Source: SW10 sp965657795 (GTDB taxonomy: Bacteria > Verrucomicrobiota > Verrucomicrobiia > Verrucomicrobiales > Akkermansiaceae). From it: DNA of 64,000 nucleotides. Positions 26,082 through 34,776 of the stretch are shown here, piece by piece (position 1 is the stretch's first letter; every line of letters starts with the position of its first letter). The stretch lies in the NCBI GenBank assembly GCA_965657795.1, contig CBFHQJ010000006.1, forward strand, positions 15,552 to 79,551, written 5' to 3'. A program made the translations under genes and the position numbers. The notes below the pieces were generated by a model. The model was given only the letters and a program-made list of their open reading frames with translations, made no database searches and had not been told where the DNA came from.

Positions 26082-27287
26082 ATGCCAAAATCTGATAAGA
26101 ATGTCCGGCGCGCTGCCGTTTCTGCGCTGAGGGCGTGGGCAAAGGGCCACGCTTATGCGGATTCCCTCGTGGATCGTCACTCCGAGCGAAATCATTTGTC
26201 GTCTGCGGATCGTGCTTTCTTGAAAACGATCCTTTTGGGAGTTCTTCGCAATCGAAGCCTGCTCGATCATTGGATCGGGATGTTTCGAAAGGGGAAGCTC
26301 GATCCCGAAACGAGAGATGTTTTGCGAGTGGGCTTTTTTCAATTGCTCATCTTGCGAACTCCGGATCACGCCGCGATTTATGAAACGGTCGCCTGTGCCC
26401 GCAAGCCGGTTCAGGGGTTGATTAACGCGGTCCTTCGCAAGGCCGCCCACTGTCGCATGAGGCTTCTTCGGGAGCTACCGGATATCGAATTGCCGATTCA
26501 GTTTTCACATCCTCATTGGTTGTGGAAGCGTTGGAAGAAGCTCTTTGGTCAGAATAATGCGGTCGCTTTGATGGATTGGAATAATCTCCCGGCCGAGCCT
26601 TATTACCGGCCCAATCTTTTGAATCCCCCTCCGCCGGGAAGTCCTGAGCCGGAGAGTGCCCGGGAAGCGGTCGAGCACGGCCACTATTATGTGACCGATC
26701 CTTCAACCGCTCACGCTCCGGAACTACTGGCGCCAAAGCCGGGCGAGATGGTTCTCGACGCTTGTGCTGCGCCGGGAGGAAAGGCGATTCATCTCGCGGG
26801 CCTCATGGAAAATGAAGGTCGATTGATCTGCATGGATTCCAATGAGAAGAGGTTACCACGCCTCAATGAAAATCTGGAACGTTGCGGGGTGAAAATTGCG
26901 GAAGTTTCCTGTCATGATTGGACTCAGAATCCTCCACCGGAACTTCTGGAGGCCTTTGATGCCATTCTTCTAGATGTTCCGTGCTCTAATACCGGAGTGT
27001 TGCGCCGTCGGGTGGATGCCCGCTGGCGAATTCAGAAAATCGATTTGGAGCAACTGGTTGTGATTCAGAATCAGATTTTGGAGCAGGCCGTCAAGTGTCT
27101 GAAACCGGGGGGCAGGCTCGTTTACTCGACCTGTTCCATCGATCCCGAGGAAAATATAGAATTGGTAACCCGCTTTGTGGAGAGTCACTCCGCACTCGAA
27201 CTCGAGAAGAGTGAGCAGCTGCTGCCCTTCAAGGATCAAACGGATGGGGCTTTTGCCGCTCTTGTTCGACGGAATTCCTCCTCTTGA
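26082..27287 (+). CDS. rsmB: 16S rRNA (cytosine(967)-C(5))-methyltransferase RsmB
   Basis: A 401-residue m5C methyltransferase. Residues about 1-130 are the NusB-like RNA-binding domain (RAFLKTILLGVLRNRSLLD). The SAM site is VLDACAAPGGKAIHLAGLM near residue 225. The two catalytic cysteines are in LLDVPCSNTGVLRRR (Cys301) and YSTCSIDPEENIE (Cys351). It is a little shorter than E. coli RsmB (429). The stop overlaps upstream sequence of the L,D-transpeptidase gene, so these genes form one transcription unit with the GcvR-like gene and trmD. Confidence 0.93.
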   Translation: MPKSDKNVRRAAVSALRAWAKGHAYADSLVDRHSERNHLSSADRAFLKTILLGVLRNRSLLDHWIGMFRKGKLDPETRDVLRVGFFQLLILRTPDHAAIYETVACARKPVQGLINAVLRKAAHCRMRLLRELPDIELPIQFSHPHWLWKRWKKLFGQNNAVALMDWNNLPAEPYYRPNLLNPPPPGSPEPESAREAVEHGHYYVTDPSTAHAPELLAPKPGEMVLDACAAPGGKAIHLAGLMENEGRLICMDSNEKRLPRLNENLERCGVKIAEVSCHDWTQNPPPELLEAFDAILLDVPCSNTGVLRRRVDARWRIQKIDLEQLVVIQNQILEQAVKCLKPGGRLVYSTCSIDPEENIELVTRFVESHSALELEKSEQLLPFKDQTDGAFAALVRRNSSS

Positions 27288-27331
27288 CCCGTCGCCCGTT
27301 TCGGGATTACTTTAACCACCCAAAATATTTT

Positions 27332-27928
27332 ATGAAGGCACTACTTTCCTTGATCCCGATGGGGATTCTCGTTCAATCCTGCGCTCCCTCAATTTCAGGG
27401 GGTGGGGGTAGCGGTTATCTGACCGGGTTTCGTTCGGCGACACCGACCAGTGAACGTCAACCGATGGCGCATGAGCGTGGATATTGGGATGGCGATGCGG
27501 TTGAAGGCCCCGCCTCCATCCGGATCAATCGGGACGAACAGAAAGCATACTTTTACAAAGGGAGCCAACTGGTGGGTGTGTCTCCTCTTTCGACCGGAAG
27601 TTCAACTCACACCACTCCGGCTGGAAGTTTCAAAGTGACCGAAAAAGATATTGATCACGAATCGTCGCTTTACGGCGTCATTCGGGATCGGGCAACCGGC
27701 CAGATCGTAAACAAGGACGCCGACACCCGAAAGCACCGGGCTCAGCCAGGGCAGGTCTTTGAGCATGCGCCCATGCCCTACTTTATGCGGTTCAATGGTG
27801 GGATCGGGATGCACGTGGGGCATCTTCCGGGCTATGCCGCTTCTCACGGTTGCGTGAGGATGCCCAAGGAAATGGCCATGCATTTTTATCAGGCAGCTAG
27901 CGTTGGAACCCCGGTGATCGTGGAATAG
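27332..27928 (+). CDS. L,D-transpeptidase (YkuD family) lipoprotein
   Basis: A 198-residue protein from the ATG at 27332; an earlier TTG at 27284 gives no signal sequence. The start MKALLSLIPMGILVQSC is a lipoprotein signal with lipobox LVQSC. The YkuD catalytic motif SHGCVRMPKEMA has the nucleophile Cys174 and His172, and GIGMHVGHLPGYAASHG precedes it. Such enzymes cross-link peptidoglycan or attach lipoproteins to it in the periplasm. The core is preceded by a glycine/serine-rich linker (SGGGGSGY). It lies between rsmB and a GcvR-like gene. Confidence 0.9.
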   Translation: MKALLSLIPMGILVQSCAPSISGGGGSGYLTGFRSATPTSERQPMAHERGYWDGDAVEGPASIRINRDEQKAYFYKGSQLVGVSPLSTGSSTHTTPAGSFKVTEKDIDHESSLYGVIRDRATGQIVNKDADTRKHRAQPGQVFEHAPMPYFMRFNGGIGMHVGHLPGYAASHGCVRMPKEMAMHFYQAASVGTPVIVE

Positions 27929-27934
27929 AGGCTT

Positions 27935-28447
27935 ATGAAGACTTCACTTGTTTTGACGGTACTTGGTCCGGATCGGACCGGACTGGTGGACGATGTTGCC
28001 GATGCGGTGGCCAAAAATGGCGGTAGCTGGCAGCAAAGCCGAATGGCTCGTCTGGCCGGACAGTTTGCCGGGATTCTTCGGGTGGAATGCCCGGAAGAGA
28101 ATTGCGAGGCGCTTGAGGCTAATTTGTCAGCACTCGGCGAGCGTGGCCTGATTGTAACTGTCGCTCGTGATTCGGAAAGTGAGGAGTCAAAAGGAGAAAC
28201 CTTGTCGCTGGATATTACAGGGCTTGATGAGGCGGGGATTGTGAAGCGAATTGCTTCGGCCTTGGCTGAATTGGGAGTCAATGTGGAGGAGTTGCAAACT
28301 TCGCTCGAATCCGCGCCGATGGCGGGACATCTCCTGTTTTGTACTCGTGGAAAAGTGAGCCTGCCTGACGGACTTCATCCTACCGAATTGATCGAGGCTC
28401 TTGAAAAAGTCGGAGCGGGGCTCAATGTTGATGTTCAAGCGTTGTGA
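27935..28447 (+). CDS. GcvR-like double ACT-domain protein
   Basis: A 170-residue protein made of two ACT domains. The first begins SLVLTVLGPDRTGLVDDVAD, the typical GcvR/ACT opening, and the second starts near residue 88 (SLDITGLDEAGIVKRIASAL). GcvR binds and restrains the glycine-cleavage activator GcvA in E. coli; there is no gcv gene or glycine riboswitch here, so the regulated pathway is unknown. The stop overlaps the trmD GTG start by 4 bases (GTGA), implying coupled translation with trmD. Confidence 0.85.
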   Translation: MKTSLVLTVLGPDRTGLVDDVADAVAKNGGSWQQSRMARLAGQFAGILRVECPEENCEALEANLSALGERGLIVTVARDSESEESKGETLSLDITGLDEAGIVKRIASALAELGVNVEELQTSLESAPMAGHLLFCTRGKVSLPDGLHPTELIEALEKVGAGLNVDVQAL

Positions 28448-29118
28448 GGATCGATATTCTTACGCTTTTTCCTGAGATCGCCCTGGCTCCTCTCGGTGAA
28501 AGCATGATGAAACGCGCCCAGGAAGCGGGTTTGGTGCAGATTCGTGCTCATGATCTCCGCGATTGGGCGACGGGGAAGCATCGAAGGACCGATGACTATC
28601 TTTGTGGCGGCGGGCAGGGGATGTTGTTAAAGCCCGAGCCGATTTTCGCGGCTATCGAAGAGTTGAGGGGGAAGACGAGCAAGGTGATCCTTCTCACCCC
28701 GCAGGGGCAGGTTTTCAAGCAAGCCCGGGCGCGTGAGTTGTCTGGTGAGGAGCATTTGATTTTTTTGTGTGGTCACTACGAAGGCGTGGATCATCGCGTG
28801 ATTGATGAGTTGGTTGATCTCGAGCTTTCGATTGGTGACTACGTCCTCACCAATGGTGCCATCGCTGCGGCCGTAGTGACGGATGCCATCGTTCGACTGC
28901 TTCCCGGTGCGCTCGGAGATGCCCGGTCGGCAGTAGACGAATCTTTCTCGGACCCCAATCTTTTGGAAGCTCCAGCTTACACCAAGCCGATCAAATTCCG
29001 GGACCTTAAGGTTCCCGACATTTTACTCTCGGGGCATCACGCCAAGATCGAAGAATGGAAAGCCGGGATGGCGGTGAAGCGGACCAGGGAAAACCGGCCG
29101 GACCTTCTCGAAGAGTAG
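28444..29118 (+). CDS. trmD: tRNA (guanine(37)-N1)-methyltransferase TrmD
   Basis: A 224-residue SPOUT-class enzyme that makes m1G37 in tRNAs. It begins MRIDILTLFPEIA (GTG start), has RRTDDYLCGGGQGMLLKPEP near residue 40, LCGHYEGVDHRVIDE near 108 and the knot SIGDYVLTNGAIAAAVVTDA near 131. Length is slightly below E. coli TrmD. In most bacteria trmD lies with rpsP, rimM and rplS, but here it follows a GcvR-like gene instead. A hairpin at 29094-29127 overlaps its end. Confidence 0.96.
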   Translation: MRIDILTLFPEIALAPLGESMMKRAQEAGLVQIRAHDLRDWATGKHRRTDDYLCGGGQGMLLKPEPIFAAIEELRGKTSKVILLTPQGQVFKQARARELSGEEHLIFLCGHYEGVDHRVIDELVDLELSIGDYVLTNGAIAAAVVTDAIVRLLPGALGDARSAVDESFSDPNLLEAPAYTKPIKFRDLKVPDILLSGHHAKIEEWKAGMAVKRTRENRPDLLEE

Positions 29119-29127
29119 TCCGACCGG
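29094..29127. terminator. Hairpin between convergent trmD and CotH genes
   Basis: CCGGCCGGAC (29094-29103) pairs with GTCCGACCGG (29118-29127) with one mismatch, and the loop itself can pair as CTTC/GAAG. It lies exactly where trmD and the reverse CotH gene meet. No T-run follows on either strand, so if it ends transcription it is not a textbook intrinsic terminator. Confidence 0.35.
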
Positions 29128-29136
29128 ACGGGCATC

Positions 29137-32100
29137 CTAGCGTGGAACGGCCTCCGCCTGTTGCGCGCGAACGCGGAAGTAGAGTTTGCTTTGCGCGGTG
29201 GCGAGATCGGTAGTGTAGGTCATCGAGCTGATTGTTCTCCCTGTAATGTTCTCCAGAATTATCCAGTTCTCGAGATCGTTGGAAAATTCCACGCGATGCG
29301 AAACATCATCCGCAAGAGGATTGATGGGGAAGGTCAGGCTGGCCTGTCCGCCTGCAACAGTCACTGTCATAGGTGACGAAGGGGCGTCATCACTGGTTCC
29401 AAAGAAGTGCTCCAGGAGTGCATCGAAACCATCGGCATCAGCGTCAATATTGGGATCTCCGACCAAGGTGTGGGTCGGGTCGCTGGCACCAGGGGAACCA
29501 TCGATTGCGGAGCTGGATCGCCACTGTGAAGAACGTCCGTGGCCGAGGGGATCCAGTGGAGTCAGTGCTGATTGATCGGTCACATGTGATAGAACGAGAG
29601 AGTAACCGTTCCCGTCAGCCAGTTCCGGCCAAGGGCGATCATCGTCGTATTCGAACTCGTGAATCGCGAGTGTTCCGAGCGCGAGTTTGAGCAGTTCACC
29701 TCCATTACTGAGACTATCGTCATCGTATTGGCCGGGGGCGAGCGGAAGATCGCTGCCATACTTAGCCTCAAAGGCGACAGAGTTTTTGGCTACGATCACG
29801 TAAGCGCCGGCGGCGAGCGTGAATCCTTCGGGGAAGTCGTAATCAATGCCTTTGGTGAAGCGGACATTGGTGAGGTCGAGATCAGTGTCACTTGAATTGA
29901 ACAGTTCGATAAACTCCGAGGCATCGTCGCCCTCCGGGTTGAACATGATCTCGCTGATGACGAGGCTTTGTTGCAGCTCGGCGATGTTTGGCGCCGAACT
30001 TTGGAACTCAATGGGAGCGGACCAGTGACTCCAGCGACCGGTATTGTCGCGGTGCCGAACGCGGGCGCGGTAGGTGCGATCCGGCCGGGTTGCCGATGCC
30101 GGAGGCTTCACCGAAGAAACGAAACCAGTAATGACGCCGCTTTCCCATCCCGCTTCGATTTCGTAAGTTCTAGGCTCTCCATCAGGCGCTGAGATTTCGG
30201 CAATGCGCCACTCCATGGCGGAGAAAGATCCCGCTCCTTGAGGGTCGGAGAAGTTCGAGCTTTCAAAGGCCAGGCCGGAAGTGGGGAAGCCTGCTTCGCC
30301 GGTGTAAGTGATCGTTGGGATGTCGGGGATTGCCGTGTCGTTGGACTCAGACCTGACGTAATTGTATCCGTAGCCGCGCTGGTCTCCGTTGTTCACCGAC
30401 CATGCGCCAGTGGGGTGGGTATCGGTGAGGTAGCCAAGAACGTAATTCTTTGAGCCCTCAAAATCCGGAGAGTCGAGAGTTCGTCTCCAGCCTCCCCCGA
30501 AGCGCGTGTCATTGATGATGGGAGCGTGGAAGTTGCCCCGATGATTTGTCTGGGCTGATCCTGATGCCCGGGTGCGGGGGTGGTAATTCCACATGGAGCG
30601 ATCAATGTCGGCCCAAGTTTGCGCTTGTCCGACCGGGTTGACGATCTGGGCATACTCGTCGATGAGTTGGCCAATCTGCCCGCCGTCCGGTGAGGAGTCA
30701 TCCAACATGAGGTCAAGAATTTCCCGTCCGCGATTTCTGAATTCGATGGCTAGCGCCGGGTTGTTAAGTGCATTGCGTTGGCGAATGGTCCCGGGCGGAT
30801 TTCCCTGGTGGCTTTTCGCAATATACATCATGTCGAGATCCCATGGAATGGGATACCACTTGCCGGGACTGCCGTCAGGATTGCTACTGTGATAAAAATA
30901 GTGATTCCAACCATCGCGGATATCGACGTTTCCGAGGGCGCGGTTGAGCGTCCGGAACGTATAGTAGCTATCCAGGTCGAGGTTTGTTCGCCACCAATTT
31001 ACGTTGTTGGTGCTGCCCGATTGACTGCTGAAGGAGGTCCAGTCCGATGAGTTCGTGGGCTGGTTTGGAGCCTGGTGTTTTTTATCACCCGTGCCCACTC
31101 CTCCTCCTTCGATTTTATAAGTGTTGCCATCCGGGAGATCGCGTTCGTCGAGGAAGGATCCGTCGGGTTGCTCCACTGCAAGATAAAGTCCCCAGAGGTC
31201 TCCCCGATATTGGTCGGACGGAGATGATTCGGCGGCTTCGTCAATGACGCGGTAGTGAAGGTAGTTGGTGTTGGGGCTGGCCATCCCGGCGATCTGGAAA
31301 GCACGATAAGAGAGAGCTTCGTCCAGTCCCGACATTCCCCGATTGACAGCGGCCCAAGGGCTGGCATTGGCGTTCATGGTGAGTTCGTCCCAAGGCTCTT
31401 GATACTTGTTCCCGTAGTTGTCACGAGCTTCGAACTCTCGAGCGGGGTTGAAGAAAAATCGCCACTTGTTTTTGCCACTTTGGTAGGTTGAGAATTCGCC
31501 ACGGACTTTGTATTCGATATGATCGTAAACGACTCCGTCGTAAACCATGGTGCCAAAAAATCGGCGATTTTCGGCTGAGTTGGAATACTGGCTGGTGGTG
31601 ACATCGCCTGAATTGGCGATCAAGTGATACGCGGGGAGGTCGTCGAGGAGAAAGGGTTGGAAGGTTTGCGGGGAGTCAACTCCCGGTCGGTTTGCTCCTC
31701 TCCAGGCAGGGATGCCATCGTAAACAAAGTAGGCAAAGTTGGGTTGTTCATCGTCATCATAGGGCACAGTCACCGAGGCTCCACCGGAGTCGGTCACGGT
31801 GATGCGATAGCGAACGAGATGGCGGTGCGCTTGAGCTGGAATCTCGACTGTGTAGGTGGCATCTCCGTCAGGATCAGTCATCTCAAGTTCGGTCCACGAG
31901 GTTTCATAAGCGGCATCTGAAAGCCGAACGTATGCTCCGGGTGCCACGACCTGGTATGCCAGTGCGACACTTGCCACGCCATCCGGGTCGGTCACCTTGG
32001 CGCTGATCGTGACGGGAGCTGAAGATCCTGGCTCGTTTGGCAGGTGTTCGACTTGGCGGATGTTGGGAGGAGGGGTTCCGTTGGAAGAGTTGTTGGGGCG

Positions 32101-33171
32101 CCCCGGGCTGGGTGGGGCCGGTTCGCTGAAAGGAGTGGGAGTTTCCAGGACTGCATCGATGAGAATATCACTGCTCCCAATGGTTGCGTTGAAGAGTTGA
32201 ACCGCGAGCACGTTGACACCATCTTGAAAGAGGTTGGCAGTTCCTCCGATATTGAACTCTTCATAGCCGGTCTGCTCGTCACTGGAAATCGCGGTGCCAT
32301 TACCTCCGGGATTGGCAGGGGTGTTGCCTTGGTAGTCGATGACCCCGGCGTCAACGGAGCTGGTTCGAAAAATTTCCGTGCCATTCAACCAGAGAATGAC
32401 TCCATCATCAAAAAGAAGTTTCAGGAGGAGCGAAGAGGGCGCGGCTCCGTTGAAGGTGAATTCTTTTCTCAGGAAGACGGACGAGTAATTATTCTGGGCG
32501 TCATCGAGAGTGGTGACAGCGAGGGCTTCCCTTCGTCCGAGAGGGGCTGCGCCGGTTAGCCAGGAATCGTCCTCATTGAAATCAACCCGGGTCCAGTCGT
32601 GAATGGGCGAAGAGGCTTCGCTGGTCCCTTTGCGATAGCGCCAGGTTTCGCCTTCCGCGACAAAGGAAACCCTGTTGCCGTTGAAGCCAATGGAAGAGCT
32701 TCGCCACGAACTGCCCAAATCATTGTCGAGGGTCGGGTTGATCAATTCCATCGAACTACCTTCACCCTTGGCGCGGGTGGGCCATGGAAACCCCACGCCG
32801 TAATCAACACGGTCAATTTCACCTCCCGAGGCATCGAGGAGTTGTAGCAGTTCTCCCTCGCTATTAAGTCCGCCGTTGTAGGGACCAATGGCGGATGTGC
32901 CAAACTCCGAGGCGATCGTTGCGGGATCTTCAGCAATGACGAGGTATCCGCCCGAAGGAATTGTGGTGTTGGCCGGAAAGGTGAAATTTACCGCGCCATC
33001 TAGTTCCCAGCCACTCAGGTCGACTTCGATTGCGTCGGGATTATGAATTTCGACAAACTCATTGAGGACAGTGTTGTCGTCGTTGTTGTAGTGGATCTCG
33101 TTGATGACCGGAGATCCTTGCAGAGGCGCAAGAAGAATCGATGCGGCGAGGACGTGTGTGTAGCTACGCAT
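29137..33171 (-). CDS. Secreted lamin-tail / CotH kinase-family protein
   Basis: A 1344-residue exported protein with signal HVLAASILLAPLQGS. Residues about 20-150 are a lamin-tail domain (PVINEIHYNNDDNTVLNEF, GYLVIAEDPATI). A beta domain at about 160-360 carries FLRKEFTFNG and ILWLNGTEIFR. The CotH-like kinase domain lies at about 500-860 (YKVRGEFSTYQSGKNKWRFF near 557, WGLYLAVEQPDGSFLDE, YPIPWDLDMMY with the conserved DLD-type end). Another lamin-tail domain sits at about 1065-1190 (SLVISEIMFNPEGDDASEF). The C-terminus has DADADGFDALLEHFFG and HRVEFSNDLENWI, shared with the proteins at 18083 and 22553. CotH proteins phosphorylate spore-coat or surface proteins in other bacteria; here a surface role is inferred. 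Confidence 0.86.
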   Translation of the reverse strand: MRSYTHVLAASILLAPLQGSPVINEIHYNNDDNTVLNEFVEIHNPDAIEVDLSGWELDGAVNFTFPANTTIPSGGYLVIAEDPATIASEFGTSAIGPYNGGLNSEGELLQLLDASGGEIDRVDYGVGFPWPTRAKGEGSSMELINPTLDNDLGSSWRSSSIGFNGNRVSFVAEGETWRYRKGTSEASSPIHDWTRVDFNEDDSWLTGAAPLGRREALAVTTLDDAQNNYSSVFLRKEFTFNGAAPSSLLLKLLFDDGVILWLNGTEIFRTSSVDAGVIDYQGNTPANPGGNGTAISSDEQTGYEEFNIGGTANLFQDGVNVLAVQLFNATIGSSDILIDAVLETPTPFSEPAPPSPGRPNNSSNGTPPPNIRQVEHLPNEPGSSAPVTISAKVTDPDGVASVALAYQVVAPGAYVRLSDAAYETSWTELEMTDPDGDATYTVEIPAQAHRHLVRYRITVTDSGGASVTVPYDDDEQPNFAYFVYDGIPAWRGANRPGVDSPQTFQPFLLDDLPAYHLIANSGDVTTSQYSNSAENRRFFGTMVYDGVVYDHIEYKVRGEFSTYQSGKNKWRFFFNPAREFEARDNYGNKYQEPWDELTMNANASPWAAVNRGMSGLDEALSYRAFQIAGMASPNTNYLHYRVIDEAAESSPSDQYRGDLWGLYLAVEQPDGSFLDERDLPDGNTYKIEGGGVGTGDKKHQAPNQPTNSSDWTSFSSQSGSTNNVNWWRTNLDLDSYYTFRTLNRALGNVDIRDGWNHYFYHSSNPDGSPGKWYPIPWDLDMMYIAKSHQGNPPGTIRQRNALNNPALAIEFRNRGREILDLMLDDSSPDGGQIGQLIDEYAQIVNPVGQAQTWADIDRSMWNYHPRTRASGSAQTNHRGNFHAPIINDTRFGGGWRRTLDSPDFEGSKNYVLGYLTDTHPTGAWSVNNGDQRGYGYNYVRSESNDTAIPDIPTITYTGEAGFPTSGLAFESSNFSDPQGAGSFSAMEWRIAEISAPDGEPRTYEIEAGWESGVITGFVSSVKPPASATRPDRTYRARVRHRDNTGRWSHWSAPIEFQSSAPNIAELQQSLVISEIMFNPEGDDASEFIELFNSSDTDLDLTNVRFTKGIDYDFPEGFTLAAGAYVIVAKNSVAFEAKYGSDLPLAPGQYDDDSLSNGGELLKLALGTLAIHEFEYDDDRPWPELADGNGYSLVLSHVTDQSALTPLDPLGHGRSSQWRSSSAIDGSPGASDPTHTLVGDPNIDADADGFDALLEHFFGTSDDAPSSPMTVTVAGGQASLTFPINPLADDVSHRVEFSNDLENWIILENITGRTISSMTYTTDLATAQSKLYFRVRAQQAEAVPR

Positions 33172-33231
33172 ACGTGAATCTAACTCTATTTCCTGCCCGA
33201 AGAAATAGCTGATTTCCCGGAATCGGATGAA

Positions 33232-34671
33232 TTAGTCTGTAATTGCCTTTGAAAGTGGGACTGCGCCTTCGGGCAGATAGCCTTCCTTGTCGCGCTTGCG
33301 CTTAATTTGCCAAGCCTTCTTGGCCTCTTCCTGCTGCTTCTTTGTCGGGCCGGCAAGTGGCCATTCGGGATCAACGAGGTGGGCATCTTTAAAAATTTCC
33401 CCTGCTCGTTTGACCAGATCAGGTTTTTTTGGGGCGATGTTCTTTTTCTCGCCCGGATCTTTGGCGAGGTCGTAGATTTCAATTGGATTCTTAATGCCAT
33501 TGCGAACCGCTTTCCAGTCACTCCAGCGAGCCGCTTGCACCACTGTTCCTCTGTGGAGTTCCCAATAAAAATAGTCACGTTCTGGTGCTTGACCTCCTTT
33601 GAGGAAGGAAACGAGCGATTTTCCGTCGGTCTGATATCCTTGGGGTGGAGTAACTCCTGTCATTTCGACAAAGGTGGGCATGAGGTCCCAGAGGGCCCAG
33701 GGGGATTCGTCAACCCGACCGGCGGGAACCGTGCCGGGCCACCAGGCAAAGGCGGCCTGTCTCAAGGCTCCTTCGTACATGCCCCGCTTGTAACCGCGGA
33801 GGCCGTTTGCGTCCTGCTTGAAGAGCTTGCCGATTTCTGATTTTGGATCGAAGGAAGAACCATTGTCGCCGGTGAAGATAATCAGGGTGTCCTTGTCGAT
33901 TCCAAGTTCACGAAGGGTGTCGACCAATTCGCCCATGTCCGAATCAATGCGCGTGACTTGAGCCGCGTATGATTTTTGTAGCTTGGTCCACGGCTTGTTT
34001 TTGTAGATTCCCAGGTGATCGATTTCGTGGGCGCCGTGAGGGAGGGTGATGGCGTAAAACATCATGAAGGGACTTTCGGCATTTTGTTTCACCCACTTGA
34101 TCGCTTCGTTTTGGATCAACTCCTGCGCGTATGTCTCGCCGATTCCTTTACCCTTGTTTCCCGGCAAGGCGATGGGCTTGTCATTGTCCCAAAGGTAGGT
34201 CGGGAAATAGGAGTGGGCGTGGCGCTGACAATTATAGCCAAAGAAGCGGTCGATACCCTGTTTCATGGGGCTGCCCGAAGTGTCGAAAAATCCCATGCCC
34301 CATTTCCCGAAGGTCGAGGTGGCGTAACCGGCATTCTTGGCGATTTCACCGATGGTGACTGTTTTTGCGGGAATGGGCCATTGGCCTTCCGGGGCCATCT
34401 CGCGATTCCCTCTGACGGGGCAACGTCCGGAATGAAGGCCGGTAAAGAAGACGGATCGACAAGGTGCGCAAACGCTGGTGCCACAATAGGCTTGCATGTA
34501 GCGCGTCCCTTCCTTTGCGATTTGATCGAGTCTGGGAGTTTCAATCAACTCCTGACCATAGACGCCAAGGTCGCCTTGCGCGATATCATCGCTGAGGACG
34601 AAGATAAAGTTGGGCTTCTTGGCCGCGAGGGAGGCGGTGAATAGGGCAACAAAGAGGACAGAGATTCTCAT
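33232..34671 (-). CDS. Secreted type I sulfatase
   Basis: A 479-residue formylglycine-dependent sulfatase with signal MRISVLFVALFTASLAA. The metal-binding start is NFIFVLSDDIAQGDLGVYG, and the signature CAPCR (Cys68 to Arg72) has the cysteine that an FGE enzyme converts to formylglycine. DNGSS near residue 255 and WALWDLMPTFVEMTG near 335 complete the fold. No FGE gene is in the window. The 3' end is 60 bases from the CotH gene. It likely removes sulfate from an algal or host polysaccharide; the exact sugar cannot be read from sequence. Confidence 0.93.
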   Translation of the reverse strand: MRISVLFVALFTASLAAKKPNFIFVLSDDIAQGDLGVYGQELIETPRLDQIAKEGTRYMQAYCGTSVCAPCRSVFFTGLHSGRCPVRGNREMAPEGQWPIPAKTVTIGEIAKNAGYATSTFGKWGMGFFDTSGSPMKQGIDRFFGYNCQRHAHSYFPTYLWDNDKPIALPGNKGKGIGETYAQELIQNEAIKWVKQNAESPFMMFYAITLPHGAHEIDHLGIYKNKPWTKLQKSYAAQVTRIDSDMGELVDTLRELGIDKDTLIIFTGDNGSSFDPKSEIGKLFKQDANGLRGYKRGMYEGALRQAAFAWWPGTVPAGRVDESPWALWDLMPTFVEMTGVTPPQGYQTDGKSLVSFLKGGQAPERDYFYWELHRGTVVQAARWSDWKAVRNGIKNPIEIYDLAKDPGEKKNIAPKKPDLVKRAGEIFKDAHLVDPEWPLAGPTKKQQEEAKKAWQIKRKRDKEGYLPEGAVPLSKAITD

Positions 34672-34720
34672 GCATCGAGCTTATCGTTCTTTGTGTATTT
34701 TGGTCAACCGGAGAGGCTGT

Positions 34721-34771
34721 CTCCAGACTGCCTGTGGGTCAACGGGCGCTGGAACGGCTGACACTCTGGAG
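34721..34771. repeat. REP-like intergenic element, copy A
   Basis: CTCCAGA (34721-34727) and TCTGGAG (34765-34771) are a perfect inverted repeat around a core containing CGCTGGAACGGC (34747-34758). The same 12-base core occurs in another intergenic gap at 39574-39585. It lies between the sulfatase and ligA genes. Reading it as a dispersed repeat rests on these two copies and the transposase remnant at 59866. Confidence 0.35.
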
Positions 34772-34776
34772 AGATG

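Noticed and set aside
29161..29376. Small forward frame at the end of the CotH gene
   Set aside because: Antisense to the C-terminal module of the CotH protein, no start context or motif.
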